Below, one piece after another: positions 1-6,567 of a stretch of 14,207 bases of DNA. The DNA comes from Bacteroidales bacterium (lineage in GTDB: Bacteria; Bacteroidota; Bacteroidia; Bacteroidales; UBA932). Positions within the stretch are counted from its first letter, which is position 1. The number at the start of each line of letters is the position of its first letter. The stretch is taken from contig JAGCCD010000155.1 in assembly GCA_017651785.1 (NCBI GenBank), positions 1-14,207 of the forward strand, in the 5' to 3' direction. The position numbers were made by a program, and so were the translations under genes. The notes beneath the pieces are model-generated. The model was given only the letters and a program-made list of their open reading frames with translations, made no database searches and had not been told where the DNA came from.

Positions 1-30
1 GAATCTGCCCCAATTGTCTTTCTTTGTCAT
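1..30 (-). CDS. 5' end of an unknown gene (10 codons visible)
   Basis: An ATG on the minus strand at 30..28 opens a frame reading MTKKDNWGRF that runs off the left edge of the window. No function can be assigned from ten residues. The support is contextual: a Bacteroidota-type promoter (TTTG, 18 nt, TAAATTTG) lies at 78..49 on the same strand, which would place transcription start roughly 10-15 nt before this ATG. The gene is co-oriented with the acyltransferase gene that ends at 96, so it could also receive read-through from it. The start is inferred; an alternative start further left cannot be excluded. Confidence 0.55.
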   Translation of the reverse strand, partial: MTKKDNWGRF

Positions 31-42
31 AATATAAAAGTA

Positions 43-70
43 GTCGGCAAATTTAACCATAATTGCCGAC
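43..70. repeat. Inverted repeat overlapping a -7 promoter box
   Basis: GTCGGCAA (43-50) and TTGCCGAC (63-70) form a perfect 8-bp inverted repeat with a 12-nt centre. The right arm, in minus-strand reading, contains the end of the TAAATTTG promoter element. It could be an operator for the edge gene. Alternatively it could act as a weak terminator for the acyltransferase gene ending at 96, although no strong T-run follows it on that strand. The operator reading is slightly favoured because of the promoter overlap. Confidence 0.45.
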
Positions 71-78
71 AAAGCAAA
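49..78 (-). promoter_or_regulatory. Promoter of the leftward gene at the window edge
   Basis: Read on the minus strand, TTTG at 78..75 is followed after 18 nt by TAAATTTG at 56..49. This matches the Bacteroidota housekeeping sigma pattern (TTG, about 19 nt, TAnnTTTG). The ATG at 30 lies about 19 nt beyond the -7 element. The assignment rests on motif and position only. Confidence 0.55.
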
Positions 79-95
79 CCCGTCTCCGTTAAAAA

Positions 96-1445
96 TCAGA
101 AAGAAAAGAGGAATTTGGGGAACAGGGAGCGGCTGCGGAAAATGGCCTTGCGCACGGGTTCAGTGCCTTTTGAGGGGCGCAGAGGAATGGCCGGCACCTG
201 CACCGAAGCCCATATTCCGAGCTCGCGGAGCCTGCGCACGAACACCCTCTCCAGGTCGTCCTCGGCGATCTTGCGGGTGAAGTTGATGTTCATCCGTCCG
301 CCGAAACTCACGCCCGCGCAGGAGCCGGAGCGGCTGCGGGTGCGGCCGAGCGCGAAGTTGATGTCCCTTACGTGACCCGCTACGCCTTCAGGAAGGTCGA
401 TATTGCCGATATTGGAGAAGGTATAGGTTCCGTAATTATCTCCTTTCCAGTAGTTTATGATGTTGATGATGGGCTTCTTGATGAAGAGCGGCAGGCAGCG
501 GACCCCAATATTGTCCTCCAGCGCCACGTTAGCGGCGATCTTGCGGGTAAGGCGCGCGGGCTGCACATACAGGCGCTTCTGGAACTTGACCTCCTTGAGT
601 GCCTGCTCGAAGGAATAATCGCCATTGGTCACATCCAATGTAAGGTATACGTATGATGCAAAGTTGCGCATCGTATTGCTGCCGAATATTGGCCTGAGAT
701 TCACTGGAACCTCCATCCTGATGAACGGGCTCTTGCGGCCTTTCTGGGAAGCGTGAACCTCCTGGAGCGACATAAGGATGACGGTACTCAGAAGTTCCGT
801 CACCGTGCAGTCCAATTCACGTGCTTTTGCAAGAACGTCATCGGAAGAGAAAGACACGCCCAGCGAGTTCACGATACCGGGTCGCTCGGTCTTGCCTTTG
901 ATGTGCCAGGCGCGTTTCTCTTCATCCAGAGCCCCCTTGGTGCCGGAGAACTGGTCGAAACCGTCCTCGATCTCCTCGTGTACGGGCTCCTCGTTCGGGT
1001 CATAGACCCACTTGCCATATTCGGCAGTTACATTTTCAGTGATGCGGAGATACTCGGCCACAACGCTCAGAAGGAAGGTCATGGCACCGTTGGCGTCACT
1101 GAGTGCGTGATAGACATCGAGGTCTATACGTCTGTCTTCACAGTTTAAGGAAAACATATAGCCTCCGTTACGCTTTACATCTATCGGTACAAGATCGCGG
1201 CGGGGGCCCACGACGGGCTCATTCTCCAGCTTCTGGAGGAACCACCAGAAGAAACCGCGGCGAACCGAGTAGCGGAAACTGGGGAAACGCTTGATTACGG
1301 TTCTCATTGCCTCCTGAAGCCTGTCGGCATTCACATCGGAGTCGAGGGTGACGGAAAGGCGGAAAACCGTGGCGTATTTACGGGTACGGCACGAAGGATA
1401 TATGATTGCAGAATTCTCTAATCTGGTCCATTCAGGAATTGTCAT
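96..1445 (-). CDS. HxxxD acyltransferase of the condensation/alcohol acetyltransferase fold
   Basis: This 449-residue protein belongs to the CoA-dependent acyltransferase superfamily that includes alcohol O-acetyltransferases, PapA-type enzymes and condensation domains. Members use the His of HxxxD to move an acyl group from a thioester to a hydroxyl or amine. The motif is visible as YHALSD (H113, D117), followed by a hydrophobic helix. A conserved PVNLR segment (about 247-251) resembles the C-lobe bridge of these folds. There is no signal peptide, so it is probably cytoplasmic. The frame stays open upstream to 2126, but that part is antisense to the LytTR gene. The start at 1445 was chosen because MTIPEWTRLENSA resembles the family N-terminus and a TACCTTTG promoter lies 26 nt upstream. 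It is divergent from the LytTR regulator, which probably controls it. The acyl donor and acceptor are unknown. Confidence 0.8.
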   Translation of the reverse strand: MTIPEWTRLENSAIIYPSCRTRKYATVFRLSVTLDSDVNADRLQEAMRTVIKRFPSFRYSVRRGFFWWFLQKLENEPVVGPRRDLVPIDVKRNGGYMFSLNCEDRRIDLDVYHALSDANGAMTFLLSVVAEYLRITENVTAEYGKWVYDPNEEPVHEEIEDGFDQFSGTKGALDEEKRAWHIKGKTERPGIVNSLGVSFSSDDVLAKARELDCTVTELLSTVILMSLQEVHASQKGRKSPFIRMEVPVNLRPIFGSNTMRNFASYVYLTLDVTNGDYSFEQALKEVKFQKRLYVQPARLTRKIAANVALEDNIGVRCLPLFIKKPIINIINYWKGDNYGTYTFSNIGNIDLPEGVAGHVRDINFALGRTRSRSGSCAGVSFGGRMNINFTRKIAEDDLERVFVRRLRELGIWASVQVPAIPLRPSKGTEPVRKAIFRSRSLFPKFLFSF

Positions 1446-1470
1446 GTCTTTGCTGTTTCTGTTTGGCAAT

Positions 1471-1479
1471 GCAAAGGTA
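1471..1479 (-). promoter_or_regulatory. -7 element of the acyltransferase promoter
   Basis: The minus strand reads TACCTTTGC at 1479..1471, an exact TAnnTTTG match ending 25 nt before the ATG at 1445. No good TTG sits at 19 nt; the nearest one (1506..1504) is 24 nt away and overlaps a GTGAC box at 1507-1511. A poor -33 element beside regulator-like boxes suggests an activator-dependent promoter, which is inference. Confidence 0.6.
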
Positions 1480-1506
1480 CATATGCGCGTAGCACTGGCG
1501 AAGCAA

Positions 1507-1619
1507 GTGACACTAATAGTGCTTTTTTGTGACAAAAAGGGGTAAATAGTGACAAAAAACCGGAAAAATAGTGACGAATTAAAAATAACTATTAACTTTG
1601 TCACACCAAAAACTGTGAC
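1507..1619. promoter_or_regulatory. Array of GTGAC direct repeats, probable LytTR operator
   Basis: GTGAC occurs on the plus strand at 1507, 1529, 1549, 1571 and 1615, so the steps are 22, 20, 22 and 44 bp. The 44-bp step skips one slot, at 1593, which is exactly where the regulator gene's -7 element begins. An inverted copy (GTCAC) lies at 1600-1604. Boxes often extend to AATAGTGACaAAA or TGTGACgAA. Known LytTR sites are paired about 9-bp direct repeats with 12-13-bp spacers, which gives the same roughly 21-22-bp step (two helical turns). The array lies between a LytTR gene and a divergent acyltransferase gene, so autoregulation plus control of the neighbour is the natural reading. Confidence 0.65.
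1593..1600 (+). promoter_or_regulatory. -7 element of the LytTR gene promoter
   Basis: TAACTTTG at 1593-1600 matches TAnnTTTG and ends 22 nt before the ATG at 1623. At the -33 position there is no TTG; a GTGAC box at 1571-1575 lies there instead. Another GTGAC box (1615-1619) lies within the short leader, where binding could repress the gene. Confidence 0.55.
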
Positions 1620-1622
1620 GAA

Positions 1623-2438
1623 ATGAATACTTTTCCCAAGTCTTTGCTCCGGTTGGGCGCCGCTTTGCTTCACGTTGCTGCCATCCCGGTCTGTTTTCTC
1701 GCCTGCGCTCTCCTGTACCAGCCCAAGGCTTTGGACGCCCTGATGCTTGCCGGACAGAACTTTGCCGCTATAAGCGACATCAAGCATTTCAATATGGTAA
1801 TCTGCGCCGCCATCATGCTCGTGACCATGGCGCTGTCCCGCATTCCCATCCTGTGGGTGCTGCGCAAAAACATCCCAATGACGATGGGCCGCTACATAGC
1901 CTGGTGCATTATTGAAATTGCGGTGATAAGCTCTTTCTGCGCCCTGTTCCTCAGCCTGATGGCCAGGGACAACTACTTCGTCTACTTCGGCCGGTGCTTT
2001 ACCTCCATAGGGTCCGTACTCATATTCCCCTACATAATCATCACGCTTATATATATGGTTATGCAGAAGCAGGATAATGTTCCTCTGGAAGAAGGCGCGC
2101 GCCTGAAGTTCTACGACATCCGCCATCAGCTGAAATTCATAACGGAAGCGTCGTCAATCCAGTACATCGAGTCCAACGAGAACTACATCATAATCCATTA
2201 CCTGGAGAACGGCCTAGAGAAGCGCTACCAGCTTCGCAACTCAATGAAGAACATAGAGCCTCTGTGCGAAAGGGCAGGATTTGCAAGAACCCACAGGTGC
2301 TACATTGTTAATCCCGCGCACGTAAAGATGATACGCCGCGAGCAGGGCGGAGTGAACGTAGCAGACCTGGGCCTCGCACACGGCGAGGGCATCCCCATCT
2401 CCAAGAAATACTACGACAGCATAGCCTCTATGCTCTGA
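1623..2438 (+). CDS. Membrane-anchored LytTR-domain transcriptional regulator
   Basis: This 271-residue protein has four hydrophobic segments (about 11-32, 56-78, 90-112 and 126-147). A short linker leads to a C-terminal LytTR DNA-binding domain (about 165-271), recognisable from IQYIESNENYIIIHY (179-193) and FARTHRCYIVNPAHV (220-234). It lacks the receiver domain of classical AgrA/LytR regulators, so it is not a standard response regulator. Membrane-tethered LytTR proteins are common in Bacteroidota and are thought to sense through the membrane part. The GTGAC repeat array directly upstream fits LytTR binding and suggests control of itself and of the divergent acyltransferase. The barrel gene downstream has its own promoter but could also receive read-through. 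The ligand or signal is unknown. Confidence 0.85.
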   Translation: MNTFPKSLLRLGAALLHVAAIPVCFLACALLYQPKALDALMLAGQNFAAISDIKHFNMVICAAIMLVTMALSRIPILWVLRKNIPMTMGRYIAWCIIEIAVISSFCALFLSLMARDNYFVYFGRCFTSIGSVLIFPYIIITLIYMVMQKQDNVPLEEGARLKFYDIRHQLKFITEASSIQYIESNENYIIIHYLENGLEKRYQLRNSMKNIEPLCERAGFARTHRCYIVNPAHVKMIRREQGGVNVADLGLAHGEGIPISKKYYDSIASML

Positions 2439-2454
2439 TTTGGCGGGCCTGCGA

Positions 2455-2484
2455 TTGCAATGTCAGGAAGTTTTACTACATTTG
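2455..2484 (+). promoter_or_regulatory. Near-consensus promoter of the outer-membrane barrel gene
   Basis: TTG at 2455-2457, a spacer of exactly 19 nt, and TACATTTG at 2477-2484 match the Bacteroidota consensus completely. The element begins 16 nt after the LytTR stop codon. Transcription would start near 2490, giving a leader of about 25-30 nt before the ATG at 2518. The leader is AT-rich (AATTTTTAACTATTGAT) without a clear Shine-Dalgarno. Confidence 0.75.
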
Positions 2485-2517
2485 TAGTCTGACCGCACAT
2501 AATTTTTAACTATTGAT

Positions 2518-3999
2518 ATGAAAAAACTCTTACTTACAAGTTTTGCCCTCCTCGGAGCGGCAATCGCTCTCCATGCACAGGAAGACCTTACAGCAGCGCA
2601 GGACGGTGTAACCGAAATGATCGAGCAGAAGGCTGAAGAAAAGGAAATGAAGACCGGATGGAGCTTCGGTATCCTGCCCACGGCTACATTCTCTGTAGAC
2701 AACGGCTTCCAGGCCGGAGCCTTCGGCGACATATATTATTACGGAGACGGATCCACCTATCCCGATCCCCTTCACAAGATAAGCTGGGAGGCTTCCTACT
2801 TCACCAAGAGCCAGCGCCAGCGCTACTATCTTGCATACGACTCCAAGTACCTCGTTCCCGGCATGCGAATCAACGCATCCCTGACGTACGTGAGGGATCC
2901 GCTGTACAGTTTCTGGGGATTCAACGGCCCCGCATCATACCAGAACTACAGCGTCTGGTCCAACAGGGGAACCACTCCCAACATCAATTACTACGGCATG
3001 AGCCGTAACATGTTCCGCGCCCTCGCCAACCTCCAGGGCCGCATCACCGACAACCTTAACTGGGCCGCCGGCGTCAACTTCTGGAACTGGCAGCTCGGCG
3101 ACATGAGGGATCCCGCCGTGGATGCCAACGGGGACGGCAACAAGACCAATTACGACCACAACGTAACCCTGTTCAAGAAATATCAGGAACTGGGAGCCGT
3201 CAAGGCGGGCGAAGAGCAGGGCGGAATGTCCGTCGAGCTCAACGCCGGCTTCGTATTCGACACCCGTGACATGGAGGCCGCTCCCAACCGCGGCATCTGG
3301 GCAGAGGCTTACTTGAACGGTGCACCCTACTCCGGCAATCCGGCTACCGGCTTCAACAGCCCCTACCTCAAGGCCTGCGTGTATTTCCGCCACTACATCG
3401 ACATCCCCATCCATATCCCTGCAGGCGATCCCGTTTTCGCATACCGCCTGGCATGGCAGCAGACCATAGCCGGAGAGACTCCGTTCTACATGATCCAGAA
3501 CATTCCCCTGCTTGTCCAGCGCAATATGATTTCCGAGGGCTTCGGCTCCACCGGCACCATCCGCGGCCTGCGTGAAAACAGGATTCTCGCCGAGGGCATG
3601 GCCTGGGCCAATACCGAACTTCGCGTGAAACTCGTGAACTTCAAGCTCTTCAACCAGTACTTCTACATAGCCGTCAACCCGTTCTTCGATGCTGGCATCA
3701 TCACCAAGGATTACCGCAACGACATCCTGAGCAAGGCCGCTACCAACGGCAAGCTTTACGACCTGAACCTTATCTCAAAAGATATCGACTGGTCCAAGGC
3801 GGAGAGCAAGCTTCCTGCCGGATACGACGGCCTGATCTACGACAACAGTCTTATCAATCAAGTTATCATGAGCGCAGGTGCCGGTCTCAAGATCGCAATG
3901 AACCAGAACTTCATTATCTCTGCCGAGTTCGCCAAATGTTTCAACGAGGCACTCGACGCAGGTCTCTGGATCGGTATCGGTATCAACTACCAGTTCTAA
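2518..3999 (+). CDS. Omp85-type outer-membrane beta-barrel protein without POTRA domains
   Basis: This 493-residue protein begins with a signal peptide (MKKLLLTSFALLGAAIALHA, cleavage likely before Q21) and ends in F493, typical of outer-membrane barrels. Two landmarks point to the Omp85/BamA C-terminal domain (bacterial surface antigen family): VFDTRDMEAAPNRGIWAEAYL at about 246-266, which resembles the BamA DTRD...RG strand motif, and TIRGLRENR at 347-355, the equivalent of the conserved VRGY/F loop-6 motif. BamA is about 800 residues with five POTRA domains. Here only some 30 residues (acidic, possibly helical) separate the signal peptide from the barrel, so no POTRA domain fits. Such short members occur in Bacteroidota; their role (surface protein translocation, phospholipid handling or a simple channel) is unsettled. 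It is a single-gene unit with its own promoter and terminator. Confidence 0.8.
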   Translation: MKKLLLTSFALLGAAIALHAQEDLTAAQDGVTEMIEQKAEEKEMKTGWSFGILPTATFSVDNGFQAGAFGDIYYYGDGSTYPDPLHKISWEASYFTKSQRQRYYLAYDSKYLVPGMRINASLTYVRDPLYSFWGFNGPASYQNYSVWSNRGTTPNINYYGMSRNMFRALANLQGRITDNLNWAAGVNFWNWQLGDMRDPAVDANGDGNKTNYDHNVTLFKKYQELGAVKAGEEQGGMSVELNAGFVFDTRDMEAAPNRGIWAEAYLNGAPYSGNPATGFNSPYLKACVYFRHYIDIPIHIPAGDPVFAYRLAWQQTIAGETPFYMIQNIPLLVQRNMISEGFGSTGTIRGLRENRILAEGMAWANTELRVKLVNFKLFNQYFYIAVNPFFDAGIITKDYRNDILSKAATNGKLYDLNLISKDIDWSKAESKLPAGYDGLIYDNSLINQVIMSAGAGLKIAMNQNFIISAEFAKCFNEALDAGLWIGIGINYQF

Positions 4000-4016
4000 A
4001 CCGCATACGGGAACAT

Positions 4017-4051
4017 AAAAATGGCCCCGGGCAAACGCCTGGGGCCATTTT
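4017..4051. terminator. Bidirectional terminator between convergent genes
   Basis: AAAATGGCCCC (4018-4028) pairs perfectly with GGGGCCATTTT (4041-4051), and the centre GGGC/GCCT can add weak pairs. T-runs follow on both strands: TTTT on plus, and TTTTT on minus if the hairpin is read leftward. It ends the barrel gene on the plus strand and the four-gene operon on the minus strand, whose last stop codon is at 4067. Confidence 0.9.
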
Positions 4052-4066
4052 GCATATGTCATGCGC

Positions 4067-4897
4067 CTAAAGAACGGAGCGCAGGGCTTCGCGGAATTCG
4101 GGCATGGGGCAGTTGGTGTCCCTTTCTACAATCAGGGTTTTAAGACCGGCATAGGGGCGTATCTCTTCCTCTACGTCCTTCAGGGGGCGGTCTGTACCGA
4201 AATACACGGGAACAAACTCCTGCCAGAAGCGCGTAGAGAGCGACTTGGGCATATGGAAGGTCTCCAGTATGAAAGGCTCGCCGCTAAGGCAGCAGCACAG
4301 GTAGACCATACCTACGTCGAAGAGATGGTTGCCCCAGCAGAAATCGCCCAGGTCTATGAAGTAACGCTTGTCTCCAACAAAGATGGCATTGCTGTACTGC
4401 AGGTCACCGTGTATGGCGGTGTCTTCGTCCGGAGTGTCCGATATGAACTGACCCAGTTTGTCCTTTTGCGCCACTGTAAAGAACGGATTCTCCTCAAGCA
4501 GCATGTAATAGCGGTCTTTGACGTTCTGGAACATTGATGTGTCTACGTGCGTGCGGTGAAGCTGAAGGCACATCCCGGCAAACTCGGAGGCAAACTGCCC
4601 GACCTTCCCGGGTTCGTCCGCAGTTGCCCTGGAATAGGATTTCTTGCCCACTATGCGCTTGAAACGGATGCCGTAACGTCCGTCCTCCGTAACCACGTAC
4701 TCGCCTGGCTCGGGAGTGGGGATGCCCATCTCGTACACCTTGCGCGCCAGAATCATTTCGTCCAGCGGCTGCTGGATCTTGCCCGGGAAATAAAGCTTGA
4801 GCATCACGGAAGGGTCGCTCCTGTGGTCGTAGCTCTCTCCGTTTGCGCCGCCTCCGGAGAGGACGTAGTCGCTGAGGGAAATCTTAATCGCGTCCAT
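4067..4897 (-). CDS. APH-fold kinase (aminoglycoside/choline phosphotransferase superfamily)
   Basis: This 276-residue protein has the protein-kinase-like fold used to phosphorylate small molecules. Visible motifs are a Gly-rich ATP loop GGGANG (15-20), the ATP lysine in VMLKLY (K34), a helix-C glutamate candidate E47, the catalytic loop HGDLQYSN (163-170: D165 base, N170 metal ligand) and the metal aspartate in FIDLGDF (D182). All key residues are present, so it should be active. It most resembles the TIGR02172-type family found in Fibrobacter, Bacteroidota and Firmicutes, whose substrate is unknown. The start overlaps the end of the (p)ppGpp hydrolase gene by 14 nt, implying translational coupling. 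It is the last gene of the operon. An aminoglycoside-resistance role is not supported. The link to nucleotide or peptidoglycan metabolism is inference from context. Confidence 0.8.
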   Translation of the reverse strand: MDAIKISLSDYVLSGGGANGESYDHRSDPSVMLKLYFPGKIQQPLDEMILARKVYEMGIPTPEPGEYVVTEDGRYGIRFKRIVGKKSYSRATADEPGKVGQFASEFAGMCLQLHRTHVDTSMFQNVKDRYYMLLEENPFFTVAQKDKLGQFISDTPDEDTAIHGDLQYSNAIFVGDKRYFIDLGDFCWGNHLFDVGMVYLCCCLSGEPFILETFHMPKSLSTRFWQEFVPVYFGTDRPLKDVEEEIRPYAGLKTLIVERDTNCPMPEFREALRSVL

Positions 4898-5468
4898 CGA
4901 AAACCTGGTTTATAAGTCGTTCAAACTCCTGATATGCAAAAGTGTCTGACAGCTCACGCAGAGAATCTGCCAGGCCGCGGTAGTGCCACTCGTGGTCTTT
5001 GGGGTCTTTGGCGTGGAAGAGGTTCCAGAAGGAGTCGCCCTGCACCGAATAATCTCGGGCAATTGCCCTCATATTGGAAAGCTTGTCCCCAAGAGCCACT
5101 ATTTTGGCGTCGTGAGATGCGTTTGCGAGTCTTTCTATGGCAGCCCTCTTGCGGGAATGCCAGCTGTCTTCCTCTGAGACGCCCTCCTCGAAGGTATCGC
5201 TCTCCGATGCCACCAGACTGGCGATCCTGTCGCCGAATTCTTCCCGTATCTGGTCTATGGTAACATCTGTATCTTCTACGGTATCGTGCAGGGCGGCGGC
5301 GGCCAGAAGATCCTGGTCCGGCGTCATTGTGGCCACGATTTCTACGGCCTCCATAGGATGTACGATGTACGGGAAGCCCTTGCCGCGCCGCTCGGTGCCG
5401 GCGTGGGCGTGGACCGCGAAAATGATGGCACGGTCCAGCAGGTCAGTATCCAGAGGTTTGTTTGCCAT
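4884..5468 (-). CDS. Small alarmone hydrolase (MESH1-like HD domain)
   Basis: This 194-residue single-domain HD protein should hydrolyse the 3'-pyrophosphate of (p)ppGpp with Mn2+, like SpoT hydrolase domains and the stand-alone MESH1. The full HD set is in place: H37 (YIVHP), H61-D62 with E65-D66 (LHDTVEDTD), and D128, N132 and R134 in GDKLSNMR, corresponding to the usual ADRLHNMR. Spacing and length match MESH1 (about 180 residues) closely. There is no synthetase, TGS or ACT domain. The gene starts 3 nt after the stop of the synthetase gene and overlaps the kinase gene by 14 nt. It is probably the counter-enzyme of its neighbour, keeping alarmone levels in check. NADPH phosphatase activity, known for MESH1, is an alternative or additional possibility. 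Confidence 0.87.
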   Translation of the reverse strand: MANKPLDTDLLDRAIIFAVHAHAGTERRGKGFPYIVHPMEAVEIVATMTPDQDLLAAAALHDTVEDTDVTIDQIREEFGDRIASLVASESDTFEEGVSEEDSWHSRKRAAIERLANASHDAKIVALGDKLSNMRAIARDYSVQGDSFWNLFHAKDPKDHEWHYRGLADSLRELSDTFAYQEFERLINQVFDGRD

Positions 5469-5471
5469 AGG

Positions 5472-6566
5472 CTATTGATTCATGAAAGGAAGGTCGGCGC
5501 ATTGCTCCATAAGGAAGCCGGCCATGGATTCGTTGCTGTCCGACGCACCGTTGAGTGTATCAAGCATAAGCTTGAGGCCCAGGCGTCCGCCTCCGTTCTT
5601 GAGAATGAAAGCGGTACACAGGTTCTGCGGCGCAAGGCTGGAGGAAAGGATGTCCAGATCCGTGATGCCCATCTGGAAGCAGGCAATCTGGTACGCAGCC
5701 TCGGAGTATTCCTTCACCATCGCGTCTATATCGCCCAAAGTGCGGAAGCCCATACCCTTGAACAGCGACAGGAACGGGGACATATCGACTTCCTGCACCT
5801 CTGCCTGGTTGATGGAGGCGATTCTGCGCGTAAGGGCGTCGAACGGGCCGATGGAGAGGTAGCTGTGGAACGAGTCGCCGTCCAGAAGCACCTCGGAAAG
5901 ATTGCCCGAGGCAACCAGCTTCTGCACCTGACGGCGATAGTCGGCCAGTTCCCGGCGGATGCGGCTGAACTCGTCGTCTACAAGCTCAAGCATTCCCGCA
6001 AGGCGGCTCATATTGCGGAGGTACTCCTTGGGAATCTCTACGCCGCTCTTGTAGCCGGTGTCGTGGCTCATATTGGCCCAGGCGTGCTGCAGGACGGTGC
6101 GCATCTGCACCTCGAAGCGGATTTTGTTCACCTCAGGATGCTCCGGGTCGGAATAAGACGACTCGGGGATGCTGCATATGTAGTGGAGGGAAAGATAGCC
6201 GAAGCTGTCTATCTCGTGCACTTTACGCTTGTCTATGGAGTTGTCCCAGTCTATATCGAACAGGCGCTCAAGCACCGAGGCCACCTTGTCTACGTCATCT
6301 GCGTAAAAAGTGATGACGCGGATGCCCACCAGGTCCGTCAGGTCGTATATGCTTTGGTATTTGCCGCCTTTGAGCACCAGCTTTCCCTCAAGGGACGCCT
6401 CTGTCTTGACCCTGTGCTCCACTGCGGCCACGATGATGCCGGCATCGGCAAAGAAACCTTTGAGCCTCTCGGGGATGATTGACGCCATCTGCTCGTATAC
6501 GGGCAGCAGGTCACGGTACTGGCCCATCAACTCCTGCACGTGGGGGTCTGTAGGAATATTAGGCAT
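5472..6566 (-). CDS. (p)ppGpp synthetase, RelA/SpoT synthetase domain with C-terminal extension
   Basis: Residues about 40-200 form a RelA/SpoT nucleotidyltransferase domain that transfers pyrophosphate from ATP to GTP/GDP. Visible elements are the ATP-binding RxKxxxSxxxK (R52, K54, S58, K62), the Mg2+ aspartate in DLVGIR (D78), the guanine-stacking tyrosine in FGYLSLHY (Y124), and EVQMRTVLQHAW (E152, Q154, R156, H161) followed by MSHDTGYK. No HD, TGS or ACT domain is present, so it is a stand-alone synthetase, not a full-length Rel. It is longer (364 aa) than classic small alarmone synthetases (about 200-260): residues about 220-364 are a mostly helical extension of unknown function. The start follows the dipeptidase stop by 1 nt (TGATATG) and the stop precedes the hydrolase start by 3 nt. 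Catalysis looks intact. Whether the product is a housekeeping alarmone or a toxic one is open. Confidence 0.88.
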   Translation of the reverse strand: MPNIPTDPHVQELMGQYRDLLPVYEQMASIIPERLKGFFADAGIIVAAVEHRVKTEASLEGKLVLKGGKYQSIYDLTDLVGIRVITFYADDVDKVASVLERLFDIDWDNSIDKRKVHEIDSFGYLSLHYICSIPESSYSDPEHPEVNKIRFEVQMRTVLQHAWANMSHDTGYKSGVEIPKEYLRNMSRLAGMLELVDDEFSRIRRELADYRRQVQKLVASGNLSEVLLDGDSFHSYLSIGPFDALTRRIASINQAEVQEVDMSPFLSLFKGMGFRTLGDIDAMVKEYSEAAYQIACFQMGITDLDILSSSLAPQNLCTAFILKNGGGRLGLKLMLDTLNGASDSNESMAGFLMEQCADLPFMNQ

Positions 6567-6567
6567 A

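Noticed and set aside
1446-2126. Open frame continuing the acyltransferase upstream by 227 codons on the minus strand
   Set aside because: It is exactly antisense to the LytTR gene, its composition is low in recognisable protein features, and a promoter with a family-like start at 1445 explains the gene better.
4067-4897. Aminoglycoside-resistance kinase
   Set aside because: The fold and catalytic loop are shared by many unrelated small-molecule kinases. The sequence does not look like a known resistance enzyme and the operon context is different.
5286-6482. 398-codon open frame on the plus strand
   Set aside because: It lies antisense to the alarmone synthetase and hydrolase genes, whose motifs are unambiguous. 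The frame is an effect of codon use in GC-rich genes.
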